DNA of 64,000 nucleotides from assembly GCF_000741255.1 (NCBI RefSeq), contig NZ_JGZB01000004.1:186001-250000 (forward strand), written 5' to 3'. The position numbers and the translations under genes are program-made. Shown here piece by piece: positions 35,939 through 46,400 of the stretch; position 1 is the stretch's first letter, and the number at the start of each line of letters is the position of its first letter. This stretch comes from Bifidobacterium magnum. Lineage in GTDB: Bacteria; Actinomycetota; Actinomycetes; Actinomycetales; Bifidobacteriaceae. Below the pieces are notes generated by a model. The model saw only the letters and a list, made by a program, of their open reading frames with translations, did no database searches and was not told the origin of the DNA.

Positions 35939-36601
35939 ATGAGACTGTCTCCTACCGAGGAAGCTGCGCACGCGACGCGGGATGACGAGCCGGCGTCCGC
36001 AAAATGGCGCGACTTCGCGCTCTGGTGTGCCATTCCTGTCATTATTGTGGTGCTGTTGCGCGTATTCGTGTTCGGAATGTATGTGATTCCGTCACGTTCC
36101 ATGGAAGACACGATCATGCCCGGCGACCGTGTGGTCACCACGAAACTCGCGTCGCATATCCAAAAACTGCAGCGCGGCGACATCGTGGTGTTCAAGGATC
36201 CCGCGAACTGGCTCGCGAACGAGCCGAACGCCAACTCAAGCTTCCTGATCAAACGCCTGATCGGTCTGCCCGGAGACACGGTGGCCTGCAAAGGGCCCGG
36301 CTATCCCGTCACGATCAACGGCGTGGCCATTCATGAGGAATCGTATTTGAAGCCGGGCGTCGAACCGAGCTCTTTCGCGTTCCAAGAGCATGTCACCGCG
36401 GGCCATTTGTTCGTGATGGGGGACAACCGCGCGAATTCCGCCGATTCCCGCTACCATCAAAACGACGGTGACGAAGGACTTGTCCCCGTCAACGACGTGG
36501 TGGGTGTGGCGTTCCTGCGCTATTGGCCGCTCAATCGCATCGGCTGGCTCAGCGCCCATCATGACGTGTTCGCACGTGTGCCGGAACCGGCCAACGAATA
36601 G
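35939..36601 (+). CDS. lepB: Signal peptidase I
   Basis: 220 residues from the ATG at 35939. One N-terminal membrane helix (about 28-48), then the catalytic Ser in IPSRSMEDTIMPGDRV, the catalytic Lys in FLIKRLIGLPGD, and box E GHLFVMGDNRANSADSR. It removes signal peptides from exported proteins, including the pilins and adhesin of this window. Confidence 0.95.
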   Translation: MRLSPTEEAAHATRDDEPASAKWRDFALWCAIPVIIVVLLRVFVFGMYVIPSRSMEDTIMPGDRVVTTKLASHIQKLQRGDIVVFKDPANWLANEPNANSSFLIKRLIGLPGDTVACKGPGYPVTINGVAIHEESYLKPGVEPSSFAFQEHVTAGHLFVMGDNRANSADSRYHQNDGDEGLVPVNDVVGVAFLRYWPLNRIGWLSAHHDVFARVPEPANE

Positions 36602-36635
36602 TCTGCAATTGTCAAGACTGTAAGAAAGGTGTCCT

Positions 36636-37580
36636 ATGGCCGGTTTGATCAGCGCCATGGAAGGTTTTTGCGTTATCGGCATCGTGATCGCGGCCGGCTA
36701 TCTGGCGGCCCGGTTGCGTTTGGGAGGCCCCCAGGCGCAATACGTGTTCAACCGGCTGAGCTTCTTCATTGCGAGCCCCTGCCTCATGTTCGCCGTGCTC
36801 GCCAAAGAATCGATTGGCGCGATTTTCCATTCCTCGCTGATTGTGGCTTTCGGATCGGCCATGCTCGTGGGTGTGGTGTTCCTTGTATTGAACAAAATGT
36901 TCTTCCACATGAAAGCCGGCGACGCCACGATTGGCGCGCTCAACTCGCTGTATGTCAACTCGAACAACATCGGCTTGCCCGTCGCCACCTATATTCTCGG
37001 CAACCCCGCGCTGGTGGCGCCGATCCTGCTCATGCAGCAGCTGCTGTTCACTCCCGTGGCGCTCACCACGCTCGACATCTTGGACAACGGCAAAGTTTCG
37101 GCCAAACAGATTCTCACGCAACCGTTGCGCCAGCCGTTGCTGCTGGGCTCGTTGGCCGGCATGATCGTATCGATCATTTCCAGCAATGTGGGCTTCTTCG
37201 TGGTGCCATCGTTCCTGTTCGATCCCATCAGCATGATCGGTGACTCCGCCGTCCCCATGATCCTCAGGGCGTTCGGCATGTCCTTGTGTGGCACAAAGCC
37301 CATGCAAGACAAGGAAGGCCGCGCCGCCACGATCACCGTGGCCGTGCTCAAGAACGCCGTCATGCCCGTCATCGCATTCCTGCTCGGCTATTTCGTGCTC
37401 GGCTTCCGCGGACCCGAACTGTATGGCTGCGTGGTGCTCGCGGCGCTGCCCACGGGCCAGAACGTCTACAACTATGCGGCGCGCTACAACGTCGGCATGA
37501 CGTTTGCACGCGACGGCATCCTGCTCAGTACGCTGACAAGTCCCGTATTCATCGCCATTATTGCGGCGCTGTTGAGCTGA
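36636..37580 (+). CDS. AEC family (auxin-efflux-carrier-like) transporter
   Basis: 314 residues with about ten hydrophobic helices. Family features: YVFNRLSFFIASPCLMF near the start, SLYVNSNNIGLPVATYILG in helix 4, and LPTGQNVYNYAARYNVG before the last two helices. Bacterial members export or import small organic acids such as malate. It starts 35 bp after lepB in the same direction. Confidence 0.9.
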   Translation: MAGLISAMEGFCVIGIVIAAGYLAARLRLGGPQAQYVFNRLSFFIASPCLMFAVLAKESIGAIFHSSLIVAFGSAMLVGVVFLVLNKMFFHMKAGDATIGALNSLYVNSNNIGLPVATYILGNPALVAPILLMQQLLFTPVALTTLDILDNGKVSAKQILTQPLRQPLLLGSLAGMIVSIISSNVGFFVVPSFLFDPISMIGDSAVPMILRAFGMSLCGTKPMQDKEGRAATITVAVLKNAVMPVIAFLLGYFVLGFRGPELYGCVVLAALPTGQNVYNYAARYNVGMTFARDGILLSTLTSPVFIAIIAALLS

Positions 37581-37657
37581 GCGGGCTGCTGGCTCAACCC
37601 AGCGCGGCTGCGGCCGCATGTCCCGGCGCTCGCCGCAGGATTACTTGAATCGAATCG

Positions 37658-38404
37658 CTATTGCAAATGCCAGGATGTACGATGCAAGTCGGACGGCCCG
37701 AATTCGCGGATCGCCTGCTTGTGTGCTGCGGACCCATACCCCTTGTTGTGGTCCCATGCGTATGGCGCATAGCGCTCCTGCGTGGCCAAGCGTTCCATAA
37801 TGTTGTCTCGCGTCACTTTCGCGATCACCGCCGCACACGCCACCGTGGCGCACGACTGGTCGGCCTTGACTTTTGTGGTGATGTGCACGGGCGCGGGGGT
37901 GGCGGGCGCGTCAATCGCGTTCGCGGCTTTCGTGATGTAGTCGTACGGACCGTCCAAAATCCCGGCGAACGTGAGTTGCGGATTCCAGTCCATCGGCAAT
38001 TCGGGTTGCCATCCGTCGCGCGCGCGTGGCGCTCCCGCAGCCTGCGCGATCATATGCTCCTCGACTTGCGCAATGGCGCGCAACGCCGCCATGCCGAGCG
38101 CCGCCGAAATGCCGTATGTGTCGATTTCCTTGTTGCTTGCCGATCCCACAGCCCATGCCGCACACCAGTCCTTAAGCGACTGCACTATTTGTTCGCGTTT
38201 GTGTGGCGTAAGCATTTTGGAATCGGCCACGCCCTCGGGAACGTTCAAATTTTCCACATCGCGCGCCCATATGGCGGAAGCTCCCACCATTACGGGACCG
38301 GCCAGCGCGCCACGTCCCACTTCGTCGAAACTGATAATAACGTCCGCGCCGCTTTCGGCTAGAGAATGCTCGAGTTGCAGGGTGGGAATTACTGAAACGC
38401 TCAT
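37658..38404 (-). CDS. rnhB: Ribonuclease HII
   Basis: 248 residues from the ATG at 38404; a TTG at 38422 is in frame. Catalytic acids are in ISFDEVGRGALAGPV, VADSKMLTPHKRE and ILDGPYDYI, and the C-terminal HNKGYGSAAHKQAI with PSDLHRTSW is present. It cuts RNA in RNA-DNA hybrids and single ribonucleotides in DNA. Convergent with the AEC gene and divergent from dapE. Confidence 0.95.
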   Translation of the reverse strand: MSVSVIPTLQLEHSLAESGADVIISFDEVGRGALAGPVMVGASAIWARDVENLNVPEGVADSKMLTPHKREQIVQSLKDWCAAWAVGSASNKEIDTYGISAALGMAALRAIAQVEEHMIAQAAGAPRARDGWQPELPMDWNPQLTFAGILDGPYDYITKAANAIDAPATPAPVHITTKVKADQSCATVACAAVIAKVTRDNIMERLATQERYAPYAWDHNKGYGSAAHKQAIREFGPSDLHRTSWHLQ

Positions 38405-38503
38405 GTCTGCATTGTAGGGCAATTATCCAAACCACTCGCTTTTTCCGTTACGATTGCTCCACAGACTACGCGACTTTATATTGAACACGGAAAGGGGGAG
38501 TCG

Positions 38504-39802
38504 ATGACCGATCAATCGAACGATTTTGATTTCGGCATGCAGGCCGCTCCGGTACACCATAACGAGGGTTCGCATACGCTCGATTTTCCGAAAATTGATC
38601 ATGACGATACCGTCGTCCTGCTCGACAATGCGGACAAGCAGGCCGCACTGAACTCGCTGATGGAACAGATCATGAATGTGCAGTCCGTAAGCGGGGACGA
38701 GACGGTGCTCGCCAACATGGTCGAGAAATTCCTGAAAAATTTGGATTATCTGGAAACGAAACGGCACGGCGACACCGTGGTCGCCTCCACGAATTTCGGC
38801 AAGTCCCAGCGCGTGATTTTGTGCGGACATCTCGATACGGTGCCGATTATCGGCAATTTCCCGCCGCACTGGCTCGCTCCGGGAGACGCGCGCATCCGTC
38901 CGGACGTGGCCCGTACTCACGCAGGTGAGCGCATCATGTGGGGCAGGGGAGCTGTGGATATGAAAGGTTCCGACGCCGTCATGCTGTATTTGGCGGCCGT
39001 ATTGAACGCTCCGGAACGCGTTTCCTATGACATTACTTACGTCTTCTACGATCATGAGGAAGTCGAAGGCAGCAAGAACGGCCTGCGCAAAGTGATCGCC
39101 GCGCATCCAGACTGGATCCAAGGCGATTTCGCGATTATCGGCGAGCCCACGGATACGGGCATCGAAGGCGGATGCAACGGCACCATGCGCTTCGACGTGG
39201 TGTTGCATGGCACGGCCGCGCATTCGGCGCGCGCATGGATGGGGCACAACGCCATCCACGACGCTGCCGAAGTGCTCAACCGCCTGAACCAGTATGAGGC
39301 GCAGACGATTGCCGTGGACGGCCTCGAATACCGCGAAGGCTTGAACGCCACGATGATTTCGGGAGGCTCGGGTACGAACGTGATTCCCGAGGAATGCCGC
39401 GTACACATCAACTACCGTTTCGCACCCAACAAAACGTTGCAGGAAGCGAAGGCGCTGATGTTCGGCCCCGATTGCGAGGCCCAGATGGGCAATGGTGAAC
39501 ACATGGTCACGGGAGGCGTGTTCCAAGGATTCAATATCGAGATGAAGGACGAGTCGGAGTCGGCCAGGCCAGGCCTTGACGCACCGCTCGCGCGCTCGCT
39601 GGCCGCGCTTGTCAAAGGGCGTACTGGGACTGATCCCGTGGCCAAACTCGGCTGGACGGATGTGGCGCGTTTCTCGGAACTCGGCATTCCGGCCGTGAAC
39701 CTTGGAGCGGGGTCCCCGCTCCTTGCGCATAAGCACGACGAGCAGCTGCCCGAATCCGATTTGCTGAGGATGGCGCAGATTTTGGAAGATTGGCTGCGTT
39801 AA
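38504..39802 (+). CDS. dapE: Succinyl-diaminopimelate desuccinylase (M20 family)
   Basis: 432 residues with an AAAGGGGGAG ribosome site. M20 metallopeptidase motifs: CGHLDTVP (zinc His, catalytic Asp), GRGAVDMKGSDAVML, YDHEEVEGSKNGL (catalytic Glu pair) and GEPTDTGIEGGCNGTMRF, with the final zinc His in LLAHKHDEQL. It yields L,L-diaminopimelate in the lysine and peptidoglycan pathway. About 50 extra residues precede the conserved core. Confidence 0.92.
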   Translation: MTDQSNDFDFGMQAAPVHHNEGSHTLDFPKIDHDDTVVLLDNADKQAALNSLMEQIMNVQSVSGDETVLANMVEKFLKNLDYLETKRHGDTVVASTNFGKSQRVILCGHLDTVPIIGNFPPHWLAPGDARIRPDVARTHAGERIMWGRGAVDMKGSDAVMLYLAAVLNAPERVSYDITYVFYDHEEVEGSKNGLRKVIAAHPDWIQGDFAIIGEPTDTGIEGGCNGTMRFDVVLHGTAAHSARAWMGHNAIHDAAEVLNRLNQYEAQTIAVDGLEYREGLNATMISGGSGTNVIPEECRVHINYRFAPNKTLQEAKALMFGPDCEAQMGNGEHMVTGGVFQGFNIEMKDESESARPGLDAPLARSLAALVKGRTGTDPVAKLGWTDVARFSELGIPAVNLGAGSPLLAHKHDEQLPESDLLRMAQILEDWLR

Positions 39803-40108
39803 TTGCGCAGTTTGGTGTTCTTGTCTGCGTTGTTGTGCCATACTTGCATATAGTGATGTTTTCCGGCGGTTTTGCAACGGCCGCCGATGAACGTCTCAGG
39901 TGGCGTCGATCCCCTTATGCTTGAGCTTGTCGGTCGGTCTGTACGATTTGGCTCGCGTAAGCGATGGTGTCCGCCACTGAGGAGTTTTGCTTGTGAGTTG
40001 CCCCCGATTCGGGCGCGAGAAGCGCGGCTGCGGTGAGAGCGTAGCGTGAGACCGGCACGGGGCTGGAACGTGGCGAGCGCAGGTTGCAATGCGCGCGCAA
40101 GGAGCATC
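39803..40108 (+). other. Leader region of rne
   Basis: No separate gene. The stretch contains GC-rich inverted repeats, including CGGCGG...CCGCCG near 39865-39890. The most likely role is a structured 5' leader of rne, as RNase E mRNAs are autoregulated in other bacteria; nothing here proves it. Confidence 0.4.
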
Positions 40109-42892
40109 GTGCCCGAACAATTGAATAAGGACTTCGCCCATGACGAAGCCAACGAAAACGAGAAGGTAAACCAACCAACCCGCAGGCGTGGAAGTCATGG
40201 CCGCAGGGTCGTGCGCGGCGCGGGAGCCGCGGACGCGAATGTGACCATGAAGGTTGAGGAATCCGCCAAGGCCAAGCGCGCCGCCGAAACCGAACCGGCC
40301 GCCATGCCGCCGGCTTTGCCTGCCGCTCAGGAACATGCCGCGCTTCCCGCCGGTTCTTCCGAAGAACAGCCTGTTCACCGTCGCCGTCGCCGTTCCGCGT
40401 TGCAGGACGCCGAGGACGTGACGCAGCACCGCCGCGGTTCGCGCTCCGCTTCGCGCGTCTCGCATGAAGAATCCGATACCGAGGAATCCGCGCAGCAGCC
40501 CGTCCGCCGCCGTCGCCGCCGTATGACGCATGTTGAGGAGGATCCGTTCCTCGAGCCTGTCACGCGCCGCCATTCGCGCGCGGAACGCAACGATCGTAAC
40601 GACGACGATCATGAGGAATCCATGCCCGCGCAGCCGGCTCGTCCCATGACGTCGCTGTTGTTCCAGGAACCCGTGTTGCCGAGTGTGCTGCCTGAACCTG
40701 AACCGCATGAGTCGCGCGACCATGGCGACGCCAACGAGACGGGCGACGAGGAACTGCAGAACCCGCGCCGTCGCCGCAGGAACCGCCATCACAAGGGCGA
40801 AGAGTCGGCGCAGCAGGAATCCGAGTCGTCGCAGGAGACTTCCGAAGAGCAGCCGCGCCGCCACAAGAACCGCCGTTTGAACGCGGAAGAACGCGCCGCC
40901 GCAGCCGAAGTCGAACAAATTGAAGAGGACTTGCTGCTCGACGACATCGTCTATTCTCCGATCGACGACGAAACGAAGTCGGAAGAACAGCCCACGCGTA
41001 CGCGTCGTCGTCGCCGTCGCAAGTCGGCCGACTCGGCAGCGCAGGAAACGGAATCTTCGGATAACGAACAGCATGCCGAGGATCACGAATCTTCCGATCA
41101 TCATGACGACGATGCGGAAGAGACGACCACGGTACGCCGTCGCCGCCGCCGCCGCAAGAACAGTGCGGAAGAAGAGGCGCCGGCCGCTTCCGCGCACCGT
41201 TCGCGCAAGCAGCAGTATATTGACGAAATCACGGATGTGGAAGGCTCCACGCGTCTGGAAGCCAAGAAGCAGCGCCGCAGGGACAACCGCCGTGAACGCA
41301 GCCGCCAGAACCAGCTGCTCGAACAGGACTTCCTTGCACGTCGCGAGAACGTGAACCGCCTTATGGTGGTGCGCGAGCGCGGCCAGCATACGCAGATTTC
41401 CGTAATCGAAGACAACGTGCTTGTGGAACATTACGTGTCCGACATCCAGGAAGTGGCCACGGTAGGCAACATCTATCTGGGCCGCGTGCAAAACGTGCTG
41501 CCGAGCATGGAAGCCGCTTTCGTGGACATCGGCCAGGCGCGCAACGGCGTGCTGTATGCGGGCGAAGTCAACTGGGACGCCACGCGTCTCGACGGCCAGC
41601 CGCGCCGCATTGAGCTCGCGTTCAAGTCGGGCGATCCCGTGCTTGTGCAGGTGACGAAGGATCCGATCGGCCACAAGGGTGCACGTCTGACAAGCCAGGT
41701 GACGCTCGCTGGCCGCTTCCTCGTGCTTGTGCCCAGCGGCGGCATGACGGGCGTCAGCCGCAAGCTTTCCGACCATGAACGTTCGAGACTCAAGAACATT
41801 GTGGCCAAGATCGCGCCGAAGGACATGGGCGTGATCATTCGTACGGCCGCAGACGGCGCTTCGCAGGAAGCCATCACGAAGGATCTCGAGAGCCTGATCC
41901 ACCAGTGGGAGCAGATCCAGGCCAAGAAGGAAGAGTTCCTGCATGGCAAGCGCCCGAAGCTGCTGCAAGGCGAGCCGGATGTGGCCATTCGCGTGGTCCG
42001 CGACATTTTCAACGACGACTTCAGCAAGCTCGTGGTGGAGGGTGACGGCGTCTACCAGCGCATTTGCGAGTACCTCGACGCCATGGCTCCCGACCTCAAG
42101 GACAAGCTGGAGAAGTGGGATCCGGCCGAGCATGCGGGCAAGGACGTGTTCGACAAGTGGCAGATCGACTCCCAGCTGCGCAAGGGCATGGAGCGCCAGG
42201 TCTACCTGCCGAGCGGCGGATCCATTGTGATCGACCGTACCGAAGCCATGACCACCGTGGACGTGAACACGGGCCGCTTCATTGGCAAGGGCCGTTCGCT
42301 GGAAGAGACCGTGACGCGATGCAACCTTGAGGCCGCCGAAGAGATCGCGCGCCAGTTGCGCCTGCGCGATATTGGCGGCATGGTCATGATCGACTTTGTG
42401 GACATGGTGATGCCGGCCAACCGCGACCTCGTGCTGCGCCGCCTGGTCGAATGCCTTGCGCGCGACCGTACGAAGCACCAGGTGGCCGAGGTCACTTCGC
42501 TCGGCTTGGTGCAGATGACACGCAAACGTATTGGCCAGGGTCTCGTGGAGGCGTTCTCCGAAGAGTGCCCAACGTGCCATGGCCGTGGTTTCATTGTTCA
42601 TGATGAGCCGACGGTCTCCGCCGACTATGCGGATCCATACGCTATGAAGGGCGGGGATCCGTTCGTGAAGACGAACAAGCACGGTCACGGTACCCGGGCC
42701 GAAGAGGCCGCCGTGAACAACGCATCCAAGGGATCTTCCGCGGATGTGAGAGCGAAGCTCGCGGAGATCGCCGCCGCGGCGGCCGCCATAAACGATGGGC
42801 GCGCCGCCAACATTTCCGCCGAATCCGGTGACGGATCCGGTTCGGAAAATATTAAGGCTCCGACGGCCGCTGGATCGGACACTAACGACTGA
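40109..42892 (+). CDS. rne: Ribonuclease E/G family protein with an Arg-rich N-terminal extension
   Basis: 927 residues if the GTG at 40109 is used, which has AGGAG five bases upstream; an in-frame start at 40046 would add 21 residues. Residues 1-400 are disordered and acidic, broken by blocks of five to seven consecutive arginines (VRRRRRRM, RTRRRRRRK and others), the form of actinobacterial RNase E. The S1 domain begins near 451 (VGNIYLGRVQNVLPSMEAAF). Catalytic Asp residues lie in VDVNTGRF and MIDFVDMVMP. The zinc link is CPTCHGRG. It is the main mRNA decay and rRNA processing endonuclease. Elsewhere rplU normally follows. Confidence 0.94.
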   Translation: MPEQLNKDFAHDEANENEKVNQPTRRRGSHGRRVVRGAGAADANVTMKVEESAKAKRAAETEPAAMPPALPAAQEHAALPAGSSEEQPVHRRRRRSALQDAEDVTQHRRGSRSASRVSHEESDTEESAQQPVRRRRRRMTHVEEDPFLEPVTRRHSRAERNDRNDDDHEESMPAQPARPMTSLLFQEPVLPSVLPEPEPHESRDHGDANETGDEELQNPRRRRRNRHHKGEESAQQESESSQETSEEQPRRHKNRRLNAEERAAAAEVEQIEEDLLLDDIVYSPIDDETKSEEQPTRTRRRRRRKSADSAAQETESSDNEQHAEDHESSDHHDDDAEETTTVRRRRRRRKNSAEEEAPAASAHRSRKQQYIDEITDVEGSTRLEAKKQRRRDNRRERSRQNQLLEQDFLARRENVNRLMVVRERGQHTQISVIEDNVLVEHYVSDIQEVATVGNIYLGRVQNVLPSMEAAFVDIGQARNGVLYAGEVNWDATRLDGQPRRIELAFKSGDPVLVQVTKDPIGHKGARLTSQVTLAGRFLVLVPSGGMTGVSRKLSDHERSRLKNIVAKIAPKDMGVIIRTAADGASQEAITKDLESLIHQWEQIQAKKEEFLHGKRPKLLQGEPDVAIRVVRDIFNDDFSKLVVEGDGVYQRICEYLDAMAPDLKDKLEKWDPAEHAGKDVFDKWQIDSQLRKGMERQVYLPSGGSIVIDRTEAMTTVDVNTGRFIGKGRSLEETVTRCNLEAAEEIARQLRLRDIGGMVMIDFVDMVMPANRDLVLRRLVECLARDRTKHQVAEVTSLGLVQMTRKRIGQGLVEAFSEECPTCHGRGFIVHDEPTVSADYADPYAMKGGDPFVKTNKHGHGTRAEEAAVNNASKGSSADVRAKLAEIAAAAAAINDGRAANISAESGDGSGSENIKAPTAAGSDTND

Positions 42893-42939
42893 CCACGCAC
42901 AAGCCGGGTATGACGTATAAAACGCCGATACCAGCATAA

Positions 42940-42975
42940 ACAGCCCCGTACGCGTCGCGTCGGGGCTGTTCGCGT
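42940..42975 (+). terminator. Terminator after rne
   Basis: ACAGCCCCG at 42940-42948 pairs with CGGGGCTGT at 42961-42969, with inner CGCG pairing, followed by TCGCGTTTG. It separates rne from the pilus cluster. Confidence 0.75.
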
Positions 42976-43341
42976 TTGCGGCAACTTAGATCCGGCGGCG
43001 TGCCGTCGGGCGGTCCGCGTGGGGTGCCAGCCATGCTGTTGCTTCGAAATGTCAGCCTGAGACCGTTGTAATGCTTGTCTCATGTATTGGAATGAAACGA
43101 CAATTATTCGGGATCTGACTGAAAACTTACGTGAGGGAATCGTGAAGATTCATATTGCGCAATATCTTCGGACCAAGCGGGAACACAGCGGGAAAAGCCT
43201 GTGGAATCGCTGATATTGGGGGTGATACAGACTTTCAGTCATTGAACGTGCTCTTCCACTCTGTTGGGAATTTTTCTATACTTTTACCAATAGTGAAATT
43301 TGGAGAAGTGCGCTCAAACGACAGTACGCCTTGAGGAGTGA
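42976..43341 (+). promoter_or_regulatory. Upstream region of the pilus cluster
   Basis: No gene seen. Downstream of about 43070 the base composition becomes more AT-rich. A TATACT -10-like element lies at 43277-43282, without a convincing -35. A GAGGAG ribosome site lies at 43333-43338, just before a TTG. Confidence 0.4.
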
Positions 43342-43404
43342 TTGCCCGCCACAGAAGGGTGGTGCGTACATGGATTGAGGCAACGAAATTCGAGATGGGT
43401 AGGA

Positions 43405-46400
43405 ATGGCAGACCACAATCGTTATGTCCCTAAGCCTTTGCGTTCCCATTTGCCAAAACGCCGCTGGAAGGCGGCCGCGTCAGCCATCGCGGCAATCGTT
43501 GCGTCCGCGATGGTGCTATCCGTAGGCGTAAACGCGTATGCGGACGATATGCGGGTAGTGACGCTGGTGGAGGACAGGCTCGCACGGTCAGCTGAGACTC
43601 AGAGCAATGACAATGGTCTATTTGCGAATGACAACGATAACGATATGGAAGAGGCGCCGGTACAAGGTACTCATGAAAAAGGTATCGATATCAATGCGCT
43701 CGAAGGATGGTCGCGCGCCAGCGAACGCGATGTGATCATTGGCAAGACAGTTGCCCTGTTCGATGAACTCGCTATGGTCGCCATTACCAGCGCACTTACC
43801 GATGAGGGCACACTTTCAGCGGTCCCCGTAGATGCATTGACCATGGATGATATTTCCTGGCAGTGGAAAGTTGTCGCGGCGCAAGGCGACGCCAAGGATC
43901 CGGTACTGCTGCAGAATGCGGAATCCGGCGAATATGTGGCGACCGATACGGGCGGCACGTTGTCGTTGGCGGAAAAGAAAGAAGAGGCCGCTGAATTCGC
44001 GCTGTCCTTCACCGATGCTGACGGGGCCGCGGAAAGCGGCGGTCTCGCGGAAACATTCCGGTTGTTCAATGTGAAAGCGGGCGGACGCGGACTGGAACTG
44101 ACGGATAACGCGAAGTATGGCACCGCCAAGGATGGGAATGCCACGGCGCTTATTGTCTACGCGAAAGACATTGACCAGCAGGACAGGCTTGCCGGGGTAC
44201 TTGCCTCCGGTGAAGACGGCAAGGCGTCCGAGCCGGACATGCAGGCCAACCATGGCGAATTCGATGATCTTGTTATAGACGAGCATGTGGTGAATCCCAA
44301 GAACACGGTAATCAACCTGTTCGACTACTGGGAGCGGCCAAACCGCAATGATCCCACGCCGGGCTGGGGGTTCCAGGATCAGGGACCCGTGAACCATCCG
44401 AATGGGGGGATCAATGCGGGGCACGCCTTCAAATTTGTGACGAACTCCGGCAGCAATAAGCCCGACAATAATAACGGATTGGGCCTGTATAACAATTTTA
44501 CGGAAAGCGATGGTGTGCGTCAGGGGATCGTTGCGCCGCTGCTTGACAATAACGGTTATCCCCGGCTATCGGGTAGCGGTAAGCTTCTAGGCAACGATTC
44601 AGGACTGACCAATGGCACCAGCGAATCGTTGGCCTATCTCTTCGATCCTACGGTTAAGCATCAGGGCAAGCAATCATTTGCGGATACCACAGGGTTGTTG
44701 CAATATATTGACGGCTACTACATCTACGATGCCGTTAAGAATTTTGCGGAATTCAATGAACAGTCGAATTCATTCACACTATACAACTATTCCGGAGCCT
44801 GCAATACTGGCGAGAACGGCCAGTTCTTCCCGTTCGACCATCCTGAGGACCTTGCCAATCTCGCTAAGGAATACCCCGATAAAGACGGTTGCCAGTCTGG
44901 TTCGCTGAACCATTTCTTCGGTATGAGCCTGACGTCGTCGTTTACGCAGCGCTACGGTGGACATGTGTCGAGTGGTGGAGACCCGACTGTTTTCGAATTC
45001 TCGGGAGACGATGATGTGTGGGTTTTCATCGACGGCGTACTTGTCGCCGATCTTGGCGGCGTACACCAGCCGGCTTCGGTGAAAATCGATTTTTCGGACG
45101 GCTCCGTCAATATCAAGCGTGTGTATGAAAGCGGTACGGTTTCCCCCTACTATGGGGCGGCCGACGCCACAAGTACCATCGCATACAATACTGCGGCTGA
45201 AAAGACCACGCTACGCAGCCATTTTGAAGCGGCCCAAGGGAATGCCTTTGATCCCGACCAATGGAATGGTAACACTTTCGCCGACGGTACCGAGCATACG
45301 TTCAGCTTCTTCTATCTGGAACGTGGATCCGGCCAGTCGAATCTGAAGATTAAGTACAACTTTAAGGAGCTTCCGGAATACTCGCTGCGGAAAACCGACC
45401 AGTACGGCGAGGCGGTGAAAGGATCCGCTTTTGCCGGATACCGCGGCAAGTTTGACGAACAGACCAAGGAGCATCTGTACTGGGCGAATGGCAAGTATCA
45501 GAAGATTCCCGATAATGCCAAAGTCGCCGTTGACACGGCCAACAATCTCATAGTGAATGGTGAGCAGTGGGCGACGCCATTGTTCTTCGGTGAAACCGAC
45601 AGCGAAGGCGTTATGTACTTCCTCAACGAGAGGGGGGACTATTACGAGGTCGACGAGTTCCTCCAAAAGAATGGTGGCGACAAGTCGTTTATTATGAGGG
45701 AGATCCGTGTCCCTGAAGGCTACCGCACGGTTTCCGACGATTTCGTGTTGGAATTCGCCGGCGAGGTCAAGGAGAATCCTGATGGGACACCGATGTATGA
45801 CGATCTCGTGCTGGTCTCCAAGGATCCCTATGGGACCGGCGTATGGGCGTCTCTTTCGGGAACGGTGATCTCCGGCCGTACGCTGTATCCTGTTGAGGAT
45901 ATGCACGGGGTGAACGCGGCGATGACATATCCCGAAATCGAGTATTACGATACTGCGACGAAGGACTACAAGGGCACGCTCTTTGCCGTGGTGCAGCATC
46001 GTCATTTAGATAAGGCTTGGGACTCGCTTAGCGATACCAACGGCTGGTATGCCCTATACGGTAGCGATGATGAAGGCTACCATGAGATGGAAGAAGGCGG
46101 CAAGCAACAGAGTATCGAGGCTGCCCGTAAGCAGGCGAAATACGGATATAACGTGTTTTCCACCAATGGCAATGAATCGAAAGCTACGTTGCATAACCTT
46201 CCGGGCGATCCCGAACAGTACTACACCTTCGTGGAGCAACAGTACTTTGATGGCAAAAGCGATAAGATCGAGGAACTGCTCGGCATGTGCCCGGCTTCAA
46301 GGACGGGCGATGGCGCCATTGACCAGACCGGGCGTTTCGCCAATTGCCAGGCGGCAAAGAATGCGGACTATACCGCCGAGCAGCTTGAAGCGCTTGATAA

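Noticed and set aside
39896-42937. 1,013-codon open frame on the minus strand, opposite rne
   Set aside because: It is the antisense of a GC-rich, Arg/Glu-rich gene; its product has no domains and the sense strand has full RNase E motifs.
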